Below, one piece after another: positions 1 to 5,276 of a stretch of 8,166 nt of DNA. The position numbers and the translations under genes were made by a program. The notes beneath the pieces are model-generated. The model was not told where the DNA came from and searched no databases. It saw nothing but the letters and a program-made list of their open reading frames with translations. The DNA comes from Clostridia bacterium (lineage in GTDB: Bacteria > Bacillota > Clostridia > Christensenellales > UBA1242): the NCBI GenBank assembly GCA_017537515.1, contig JAFYKO010000083.1, forward strand, positions 1-8,166, read 5' to 3'. Position 1 is the stretch's first letter, and the number at the start of each line of letters is the position of its first letter.

Positions 1-4
1 CCAT

Positions 5-18
5 CCCCCCCTTTTTTT
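5..18 (-). other. Homopolymer block (A7 then G7 on minus strand) at a probable leader of an off-window gene
   Basis: Bases 5-11 are seven C and 12-18 seven T, so the minus strand reads A7 then G7, followed at once by ATG (4-2). It lies just downstream of the minus-strand promoter at 56-29. The purine run is a plausible Shine-Dalgarno for a gene whose start lies at or just past the left edge. The ATG at 4-2 sits too close to the G-run to use it with normal spacing, so the true start is probably outside the window. Confidence 0.4.
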
Positions 19-28
19 CTTTCTTGTT

Positions 29-56
29 ATTATACTATAAACTGTGTGTTTGTCAA
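29..56 (-). promoter_or_regulatory. Sigma-A promoter of a divergent gene off the left edge
   Basis: On the minus strand a perfect TTGACA (56-51) and a perfect TATAAT (34-29) are separated by 16 bases. Transcription would start near base 22 and run leftward out of the window through the A7G7 block. The gene itself cannot be seen. Together with the plus-strand promoter at 101-129 this makes bases 1-157 a divergent promoter region. Confidence 0.75.
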
Positions 57-100
57 TACTCTGATTTTCAAAAAAGTTTACATTTTCTTGGAAAAAAATA

Positions 101-129
101 TTGACTTTTTGGGGTATTTGTTGTACAAT
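101..129 (+). promoter_or_regulatory. Sigma-A promoter for the histidine-phosphatase-like gene
   Basis: TTGACT (101-106) and TACAAT (124-129) are separated by 17 bases, each one mismatch from consensus. Transcription should start near 136, giving a leader of about 22 bases that carries the ribosome binding site AAGGAG at 143-148. Confidence 0.8.
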
Positions 130-157
130 GAAAATATAAATCAAGGAGAAAAATATT

Positions 158-880
158 ATGAGAACATTTTTTGCTATGCACTGCATAACTAGAAGAAACA
201 AAGACGATGCAACTTTTAATAGAGACCTCGAAAGACTTGGCTATGACGAAGCACCACTTCCTGACAACCAAATGCCAAGCAAAATTGATATTGCCCAAGG
301 TCAAATCGACGAACCATTGATTGAAAAAGGTAAATATCAAGCAATGTTTATTGGCGAGCAAATGAGGAATTCGCCAAACAAAATCAAAAGAATTTATGTG
401 GCAAAACAACAACGTTGTTTGCAAACTGCACAAATCGTTGCGAATGAACTTGATTATCCAGTCCAAATCGTTGTTGATGATAGGCTTGATGCAAGAAGTT
501 ATGGAGATATTGCCAAAAAAGGTATGGATTCAGACAAACTCAAGCATTTCTACAAATACCCTGAAGTGCTTACAGATATAGAATCTCTCAAAATGATTGC
601 ATTCTACCTCCTTGCACCTGAAAAAATCGGTGCAGAACCAAAAGGCGACTTCAAGGCAAGAATTAAATCTTTCCTTCACGACGAAAGCTATGATTTCAAC
701 GATGCAATGATTATTGCCGGCTCTGATGTTTGGAAATTTTTCAAAGATGAAAATTATTTCTACGCTTACAAAAATGAAGAAAACTCTGAACTCAAACGTG
801 GACAAATCGCTGTGATTGACTTTGAACGTGAAAAAGAAGTTAAGACAATCAAAAGTAAAGAACAAGAAAAAACAAAATAA
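158..880 (+). CDS. Diverged histidine phosphatase superfamily protein, probably altered or lost catalysis
   Basis: This 240-residue protein has the layout of the histidine phosphatase (phosphoglycerate mutase-like) fold. Residues 7-14, MHCITRRN, align with the signature RHGETxxN: the phospho-acceptor His8, Thr11 and Asn14 are kept, but the phosphate-binding Arg is Met7 and the Gly is Cys9. Residues 54-62 (LIEKGKYQA) match the LTxxGxxQA segment, R86..QTA91 matches the RxxxTA motif, and RLDARSYGD (109-117) matches the loop that normally carries an acidic residue, here Ala112. The second catalytic His, normally in a VSHGG-like motif, falls in IIAGSDVW (185-192) and appears to be Gly188. The C-terminal ~20 residues are highly charged. 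The start is supported by AAGGAG nine bases upstream. It is a single-gene unit with its own promoter and terminator. The fold is a fairly firm call; the substrate is unknown, and a binding or regulatory role is possible. Confidence 0.7.
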   Translation: MRTFFAMHCITRRNKDDATFNRDLERLGYDEAPLPDNQMPSKIDIAQGQIDEPLIEKGKYQAMFIGEQMRNSPNKIKRIYVAKQQRCLQTAQIVANELDYPVQIVVDDRLDARSYGDIAKKGMDSDKLKHFYKYPEVLTDIESLKMIAFYLLAPEKIGAEPKGDFKARIKSFLHDESYDFNDAMIIAGSDVWKFFKDENYFYAYKNEENSELKRGQIAVIDFEREKEVKTIKSKEQEKTK

Positions 881-883
881 GAG

Positions 884-909
884 AACGGCAAAATATAGCC
901 GTTTTTTTT
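884..909 (+). terminator. Rho-independent terminator of the histidine-phosphatase-like gene
   Basis: AACGGC (884-889) pairs with GCCGTT (898-903) across an eight-base loop. A run of eight T (902-909) follows the GCCG core and overlaps the stem's 3' end. It begins three bases after the stop codon. Confidence 0.85.
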
Positions 910-990
910 ATGCAACAATCTAAGAAATTAAAAAATTTTAAAATTTTTGTAAAATTTTTATAAAAAGGGCTTTTATTTTTTTAAATTTTA

Positions 991-999
991 TGTTATAAT
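991..999 (+). promoter_or_regulatory. Extended -10 promoter for typA
   Basis: TGTTATAAT contains a perfect TATAAT (994-999) preceded by the TGn extended -10 element. No good -35 is present at the right distance; TTTTAT at 971-976 is the best and is poor. The extended -10 and the very A/T-rich upstream tract (about 920-990, with a palindromic A/T block near its start) may compensate. Transcription would start near 1006, giving a leader of about 55 bases. Confidence 0.65.
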
Positions 1000-1018
1000 A
1001 TGAAAAGTTATTTTATTT

Positions 1019-1040
1019 CAATCAATTTTCGGATTGATTG
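1019..1040 (+). promoter_or_regulatory. Leader hairpin with UUCG loop upstream of typA
   Basis: CAATCAAT (1019-1026) pairs perfectly with ATTGATTG (1033-1040). The inner U1027 and G1032 can wobble-pair, leaving UUCG (1028-1031) as a tetraloop. T-rich sequence (TTTTCATTTT, 1041-1050) follows, then the ribosome binding site AGGAG (1051-1055). It lies between the predicted transcription start and the ribosome binding site, so it is part of the mRNA. It could stabilise the 5' end, act as a weak attenuator, or be read as DNA by a dimeric regulator. The structure is visible; the function is inferred. Confidence 0.5.
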
Positions 1041-1061
1041 TTTTCATTTTAGGAGAAAATT

Positions 1062-2888
1062 ATGCAAAACGATAAAATTAGAAATATTGCAATTATTGCC
1101 CACGTAGACCACGGCAAGACAAGTCTTGTCAACGAAATGTTAAAACAAGGTGGTGTTTTTCGTGCAAACCAAGAGGTTGGCGACAGAGTTATGGACAGCA
1201 ACGCTCTTGAAAAAGAAAGAGGAATAACTATTTTAAGTAAAAACGCTTCTTTCTATTATAAGGACACAAAAATCAACGTTGTTGATACACCTGGACACGC
1301 CGACTTCGGTGGTGAAGTTGAACGTGTTTTGAAAATGGTTGACGGTGTTCTCTTAGTTGTTGATAGTTATGAAGGGCCAATGCCACAAACAAGATTTGTG
1401 CTTGAAAAAGCATTGTCATTAAATTTGAAGGTTATTATTGTAGTCAATAAGATTGATAGGAAAGACAGCAGAGTTACTGAAGTTTGTGATGAAGTTCTCA
1501 ACCTTCTTCTTGAACTCGATGCAACAGAAGAACAACTTTACAGCCCTATTGTTTACGCTTCTGCAAGATTTGGTAAAGCAACACTTGATATAAATCAAGA
1601 CAAAAACGATATGAATGACCTTTTCGAAACAATCTTGTCTCACATTCCAGCACCAAGTGGAGACGAAGAGGCACCATTCTGTATGCTTGTAAGCTCAACC
1701 GAACATAACGACTTTTTGGGAAAACTTGCAGTTGGGAAAATCACCCAAGGTTCATTGAAGGTGAATGACAATCTTTCAGTTACAAATTTCTTTAATGAAG
1801 AAAAACACGACTCTTTCAAAGTACAAAATATGTTTGAATTTGCAGGTATGAAAAAAGAGCCTGTTCAAACCGCAAAAGTTGGAGATATCATCTGTATTGC
1901 AGGTGCAGACAACATTACAGTTGGCGACACTCTAAGCGATAAAAACAATATTCAAACATTGCCATTTGTGAAGATAAGCGAACCAAGTGTTGAAATGACA
2001 TTTATGGTCAACAACTCGCCATTTGCAGGGAAAGAGGGAAAATTCTGCACCAGTCGTCATCTTAGAGAAAGACTTTTCAAAGAGGCAGTCAAAGACCTTT
2101 CACTTAAAGTGTTTGATACAGAAAGTGCAGACAGTTTCAGAGTGCTTGGACGTGGCGAAATGCACTTGTCAATTCTTATGGAAAACCTCCGTCGTGAAGG
2201 TTATGAATTCCAAGTGAGTATGCCAAAAGTCATTTTTAAGGAAATAGACGGCAAAAAATGCGAACCTATTGAAAAGCTTGTTGTCGATGTTCCAAGCGAT
2301 AAGGTTGGAAATGTAATCAGCGTTCTCGGTGCAAGAAAAGCCGAAATGATTGAAATGACAACAAAGGGCAACCGAACAAAGATTGAATTCCTCATCCCAG
2401 CACGTGGATTGTTTGGTTACAAAAACCAATTCTTGACTGATACTAACGGTGAAGGGATTATGAGCAGTGTCTTCCACGCTTACGAAGAATACAAGGGCAA
2501 TATAAACACACGCAATTATGGTGCATTGATTGCGTTTGAAAGCGGAGATGCAGTGCAATACGGACTTTTCTACACGCAAGAACACGGCCGTTTGTTTATA
2601 ACCCCTGGCGAAAAGGTTTATGGTGGTATGGTTGTTGGTATAACTCCAAAAGGCGTTGACATTGTCGTAAACGTTTGTAAAACTAAACACCTTTCAAACA
2701 CTCGTTCAAGTTCAAGCGATGAAGCACTTAGGCTCGAACCTGTCCAAAAACCTTCTCTTGAACAATTTATTGACCTTATGGATGAGGATGAATATTTGGA
2801 AATTACACCACAAAGCATACGTATGAGAAAGATTATTCTCGACCATACAATTCGTGGAAGAATGGATTTCAAGAAGAAAAACAGCTAA
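1062..2888 (+). CDS. typA: Ribosome-associated GTPase TypA/BipA
   Basis: TypA (BipA) is a translational GTPase of the EF-G/LepA group that binds the 70S ribosome and assists 50S assembly, especially in cold or stress. All G motifs are intact: G1 AHVDHGKT (13-20), G2 RGIT (53-56), G3 DTPGH (75-79), G4 NKID (129-132) and G5 SA (167-168). A beta-barrel domain (about 200-300) and EF-G-like domains follow, then the TypA-specific C-terminal domain, recognisable from ARGLFGYKNQFLTDTNGEG (about 447-465) and the later LSNTRSSSSDEALRLEPVQ stretch. At 608 residues it is full length (the E. coli protein is about 607). AGGAG ends six bases before the ATG. It is monocistronic, with its own extended -10 promoter, structured leader and terminator. 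Nothing suggests loss of function. Confidence 0.97.
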   Translation: MQNDKIRNIAIIAHVDHGKTSLVNEMLKQGGVFRANQEVGDRVMDSNALEKERGITILSKNASFYYKDTKINVVDTPGHADFGGEVERVLKMVDGVLLVVDSYEGPMPQTRFVLEKALSLNLKVIIVVNKIDRKDSRVTEVCDEVLNLLLELDATEEQLYSPIVYASARFGKATLDINQDKNDMNDLFETILSHIPAPSGDEEAPFCMLVSSTEHNDFLGKLAVGKITQGSLKVNDNLSVTNFFNEEKHDSFKVQNMFEFAGMKKEPVQTAKVGDIICIAGADNITVGDTLSDKNNIQTLPFVKISEPSVEMTFMVNNSPFAGKEGKFCTSRHLRERLFKEAVKDLSLKVFDTESADSFRVLGRGEMHLSILMENLRREGYEFQVSMPKVIFKEIDGKKCEPIEKLVVDVPSDKVGNVISVLGARKAEMIEMTTKGNRTKIEFLIPARGLFGYKNQFLTDTNGEGIMSSVFHAYEEYKGNINTRNYGALIAFESGDAVQYGLFYTQEHGRLFITPGEKVYGGMVVGITPKGVDIVVNVCKTKHLSNTRSSSSDEALRLEPVQKPSLEQFIDLMDEDEYLEITPQSIRMRKIILDHTIRGRMDFKKKNS

Positions 2889-2903
2889 GAAAAAAATATT
2901 TTG

Positions 2904-2933
2904 AAAAATACTGATTGCAATTCAGTATTTTTT
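2904..2933 (+). terminator. Rho-independent terminator of typA
   Basis: AAAAATACTGA (2904-2914) pairs over 11 bases with TCAGTATTTTT (2922-2932) across a seven-base loop. The T-run overlaps the 3' arm. The stem is A/T-rich but long. It ends two bases before the -35 element of rluB. Confidence 0.8.
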
Positions 2934-2934
2934 C

Positions 2935-2963
2935 TTGCAAAATTTTAAAATTCATTGTATAAT
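2935..2963 (+). promoter_or_regulatory. Sigma-A promoter of rluB, giving an apparently leaderless mRNA
   Basis: TTGCAA (2935-2940) and a perfect TATAAT (2958-2963) are 17 bases apart. Normal start-site selection puts +1 at about 2970-2971, which is the A of the rluB start codon. No Shine-Dalgarno lies between. Confidence 0.75.
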
Positions 2964-2970
2964 ATGCCTT

Positions 2971-3699
2971 ATGAGACTTAATAAATTTTTAGCAACAGCA
3001 GGAATCGCATCAAGACGCAAATGCGACGAACTTATTTTGAATGGCGAAATTTCTGTAAATGGAAAGGTTATAACTGCACTCGGAACGCAGATTGACGAAA
3101 ATATTGATTCTGTAATATATAATGGTAAGGCACTTAAACTTCCTACAAATTTTATCTATTTAAAATTAAACAAGCCAAAAGGTTATCTATGCACAAGCAG
3201 TGATGACAGAAACCGTAAAACCGTTTTCGACATTGTGAAACTTCCAGAGCAAAGATTGTTCACTATTGGCCGACTCGACTACGACACCGAAGGGCTTTTG
3301 CTTTTGACGAACGACGGGGCTTTTGCACAAAAAATTATTCATCCTTCAAGCGAAGTGAGGAAAGAATACGTGTGCAAGGTTGAAGGCACCCTCAAGGAAA
3401 GCGAACTTGCCGTTCTCCGTAAAGGAGTTGTGGAAAAAGACGGAACACGATTGCCAAAAGCCAAAGTTGAAATTTTGGGGACGGTTGCGACAGAGAACAA
3501 GCCTATTGCAACAAAACTTAAAATAACCATCACCGAAGGCAAAAACCGTCAAATCAGAAGAATGTTTGAAGGTATTGGACGTAAAATCTTGCTTTTGAAA
3601 AGAGTTGCAATTGGAGACATTAAACTTGGCGGGTTGAATAGAGGTGAGTTTAAGCCCCTAACCGAAAAGGAGAAACAATGTATTGGTTCGCTTATATAA
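2971..3699 (+). CDS. rluB: 23S rRNA pseudouridine synthase, RluB type
   Basis: This RsuA/RluB-family enzyme isomerises a uridine in 23S rRNA (in characterised RluB, near position 2605 of the peptidyl transferase region) to pseudouridine. The 242-residue protein starts with an S4 RNA-binding domain (about 1-60; MRLNKFLATAGIASRR is the classic opening). A pseudouridine synthase domain follows, with GRLDYDTEGLLLLTNDG (100-116) carrying the catalytic Asp103 and EGKNRQIRRM (189-198) near the C-terminus. The S4 opening fixes the start at 2971; an in-frame ATG at 2935 would lie on the -35 box and is rejected. There is no Shine-Dalgarno and the predicted transcription start coincides with the ATG, so it looks leaderless. 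Its last 22 bases overlap plsC, implying co-transcription and coupled translation. RsuA and RluE/F belong to the same family, but length and context favour RluB. Confidence 0.92.
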   Translation: MRLNKFLATAGIASRRKCDELILNGEISVNGKVITALGTQIDENIDSVIYNGKALKLPTNFIYLKLNKPKGYLCTSSDDRNRKTVFDIVKLPEQRLFTIGRLDYDTEGLLLLTNDGAFAQKIIHPSSEVRKEYVCKVEGTLKESELAVLRKGVVEKDGTRLPKAKVEILGTVATENKPIATKLKITITEGKNRQIRRMFEGIGRKILLLKRVAIGDIKLGGLNRGEFKPLTEKEKQCIGSLI

Positions 3700-4301
3700 T
3701 TTCATTTTTGTTTATAAGGTTTTTATACCCTTGCAGAATCGTCAATAAGGAAAATATTAAGGACGGAGGAATGATTCTCGTCTCAAACCATATGTCAAAT
3801 TTGGATGGTGTTTACATTGCAGAGTACTTGCCTTACAGGAAACATTATTTCCTTGCAAAAAAAGAACTCTTCAAAGGCAAACTTCTTGCAAAGTTTATGA
3901 AAGCGATTGGAGGGATAAAGGTCGATAGGCAAAAGGTTGATTTGAGTGCAATTAAAACCGCTTTATCTGTTTTGAAACAAGGCAAAAAGCTTGTTATTTT
4001 TCCAGAAGGCACAAGAAACAAAGAAAACGAAAGCTTGCAAGAGATAAAGAACGGGACGGCGATGCTTGCAATCAAAGGGCAGGTGCCAATAATCCCTCTA
4101 AACATAGCCAAAAGAGGAAAAGCATTTAGACGCCAAAGAATATTTGTCGGAAAGCCTTTTGAGCTTGCTGAGTTTTATGGACAAAAACTTTCTGCCGAAG
4201 TGCTTGAAAAAGCAAGTGAAATTATAGAAACAAACCTTAAAATTTCGGAAGAAGAAAACAAAAAGTTAGAGAAAAATAAGCAAAAGAATAGTGCAAACTA
4301 G
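3678..4301 (+). CDS. plsC: 1-acyl-sn-glycerol-3-phosphate acyltransferase (PlsC)
   Basis: PlsC transfers an acyl chain to position 2 of lysophosphatidate at the inner membrane face, forming phosphatidate. The 207-residue protein has a hydrophobic N-terminus (about 3-17) followed by the family motifs in order: NHMSNLD (37-43; NHxxxxD catalytic box with His38 and Asp43), GGIKVDR (78-84), FPEGTR (108-113) and VPIIPL (136-141). The C-terminal ~25 residues are lysine- and glutamate-rich, a likely tail. The start has AAGGAG (3667-3672) five bases upstream, inside rluB, and the two genes overlap by 22 bases, so this is the second gene of the rluB transcript. Its 3' end overlaps convergent ylbJ by 36 bases. 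In other Clostridia cmk often sits between rluB and plsC (established from family context); it is absent here. Confidence 0.93.
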   Translation: MYWFAYIISFLFIRFLYPCRIVNKENIKDGGMILVSNHMSNLDGVYIAEYLPYRKHYFLAKKELFKGKLLAKFMKAIGGIKVDRQKVDLSAIKTALSVLKQGKKLVIFPEGTRNKENESLQEIKNGTAMLAIKGQVPIIPLNIAKRGKAFRRQRIFVGKPFELAEFYGQKLSAEVLEKASEIIETNLKISEEENKKLEKNKQKNSAN

Positions 4302-5231
4302 AAGGGAAAATAGGGTGTGAGTTGTTTTTTGAAGCAAGAAAAACCCTATCTTCATTTCTATTTTTTGTAAAAACGCAAACGCTTGAAGCATAGTCGCAAT
4401 ACCGCCGAAAGTGATTATGCCACAGCAAATTAAAACGCTTGAAAAGATGTCAAGACTACCAAGTGTCGTTATATCCAAACATCCGTGCGTTATTTCAAGA
4501 ATACCATTAAAAACTCCAAGGAATATTTCTGTGTCGAGATTAAACACCGCACCAAGAAATGAAGCAAGAACTGAAAATAATCCGATATTGTTTACAATTT
4601 CAATGACTACAAAAAATATGCAAACAAACCCACCAATAATGAGAATTGATAAAACACTGTCAGCCATCGACTCCCCAAGCGAAAATTTATGCGTGAGGGT
4701 TAGTTTATTATAAGAAGAGATTGAGGTCTTTTGGTTGTAATTCCTATACAAAATCCCATTCAAAACCGCCCCAATAATATGTGAAAAAAGCAGTATTAAG
4801 CCTATTGTTCGTGAAAAAAACATTCCAATTCCCACAGAACCATAAATAAACATCGGGCCTGAGTTGGATGTAAATGTAGAAATCTTATAAGCCTCGTTTT
4901 TTGTTATGAGTTTTCGTTCATATAAATCACTGACAACCTTAGCACCCACAGGATAGCCAGACATTATACTTATCATAAATGCATAGGCACTTATTGGGGG
5001 AGTCTTAAAAAGTTTTTGAGTGAGCGTAAATTTGTTTGCGATTGTGTTTACTACTCCAAGGTCGGTGAGGAGTTTTGTAAAAAAAATGAGTGGGAAAATA
5101 GTCGGCAAGAGAATTGTTGCCCACACAAGCATACCATTTGAAAAAGCTTCAATATATGTTTTTGGGGATATAACTATTGCCAAAATAATCAAAAATATTA
5201 AAAATGAAACAAAATAATAAGATTTTCGCAT
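4266..5231 (-). CDS. ylbJ: YlbJ-type sporulation integral membrane protein (Gate/nucleoside-recognition fold)
   Basis: This 321-residue polytopic membrane protein has several hydrophobic segments (roughly 7-23, 34-56, 82-90, 128-162, 193-231 and 264-288, with a final one at 303-321). Family motifs include SGYPVGAK (91-98), TSNSGPMFIYGSVGIG (121-136), NGILEITHG (242-250) and FGGIATMLQ (275-283), in two Gate-like repeats. YlbJ in Bacillus subtilis is needed for spore formation and is made in the mother cell; the transported substrate is unsettled. The protein is shorter than the roughly 400 residues usual for the family, but both repeats are present. An in-frame stop lies directly upstream, fixing the start at 5231; no good Shine-Dalgarno is visible. 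ylbJ next to pta is a known Clostridia/Bacilli arrangement, but here the genes are divergent. SpmA or SpmB, which share the fold, are less likely by length and motifs. Confidence 0.85.
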   Translation of the reverse strand: MRKSYYFVSFLIFLIILAIVISPKTYIEAFSNGMLVWATILLPTIFPLIFFTKLLTDLGVVNTIANKFTLTQKLFKTPPISAYAFMISIMSGYPVGAKVVSDLYERKLITKNEAYKISTFTSNSGPMFIYGSVGIGMFFSRTIGLILLFSHIIGAVLNGILYRNYNQKTSISSYNKLTLTHKFSLGESMADSVLSILIIGGFVCIFFVVIEIVNNIGLFSVLASFLGAVFNLDTEIFLGVFNGILEITHGCLDITTLGSLDIFSSVLICCGIITFGGIATMLQAFAFLQKIEMKIGFFLLQKTTHTLFSLLVCTILLLIFL

Positions 5232-5237
5232 TTAAAC

Positions 5238-5266
5238 TTGACAATATATATTATAAATTATATAAT
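5238..5266 (+). promoter_or_regulatory. Perfect-consensus sigma-A promoter of pta, giving an apparently leaderless mRNA
   Basis: TTGACA (5238-5243) and TATAAT (5261-5266) match consensus exactly with the optimal 17-base spacing. The A of the pta ATG at 5273 is exactly where +1 is expected (six bases between the -10 and +1). No ribosome binding site can exist on such a transcript. Confidence 0.85.
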
Positions 5267-5276
5267 GAAAATATGA
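5250..5276 (-). promoter_or_regulatory. Candidate ylbJ promoter overlapping the pta promoter
   Basis: On the minus strand two TATAAT hexamers (5262-5257 and 5255-5250) lie just upstream of the ylbJ start and overlap the pta spacer and -10, but neither has a convincing TTGACA-type -35. TCATATT (5276-5270) fits the -35 consensus of the sporulation factor sigma-E. The matching -10 window 14 bases further on, TATAATAT (5255-5248), fits only partly. Either form gives a leader of about 10-12 bases. The sequence is too A/T-rich to choose. Confidence 0.3.

Noticed and set aside
530..865. Open frames on the minus strand opposite the first gene (also 68-466)
   Set aside because: They are antisense shadows of the histidine-phosphatase-like gene, with no ribosome binding site and phenylalanine/cysteine-rich translations typical of reversed A-rich coding DNA.
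960..987. Hairpin ATAAAA-AGGGC-TTTTAT followed by seven T upstream of typA as a second terminator
   Set aside because: The stem contains only A-T pairs and the sequence fits better as the A/T-rich upstream part of the typA promoter. The G/C-containing terminator at 884-909 already ends the previous gene.
2169..2872. Long minus-strand open frames opposite typA
   Set aside because: TypA on the plus strand is unambiguous and full length. The antisense frames have no recognisable motif, promoter or ribosome binding site.
2935..2970. Upstream in-frame ATG that would lengthen RluB by 12 residues
   Set aside because: It lies on the rluB -35 element and upstream of the -10, so it would not be in the mRNA. 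The S4 domain of this family begins at MRLNKF, which is the ATG at 2971.
4310..4349. Inverted repeat ATAGGGT...ACCCTAT as a terminator for plsC inside ylbJ
   Set aside because: The arms are only seven bases, the loop is 26 bases, and the T-run comes about nine bases after the stem. It is more likely chance within the ylbJ coding sequence.
5204..5272. Upstream in-frame ATG that would lengthen Pta by 23 residues
   Set aside because: It reads through a perfect consensus promoter and the antisense start of ylbJ, and the extra residues match nothing in the Pta family.
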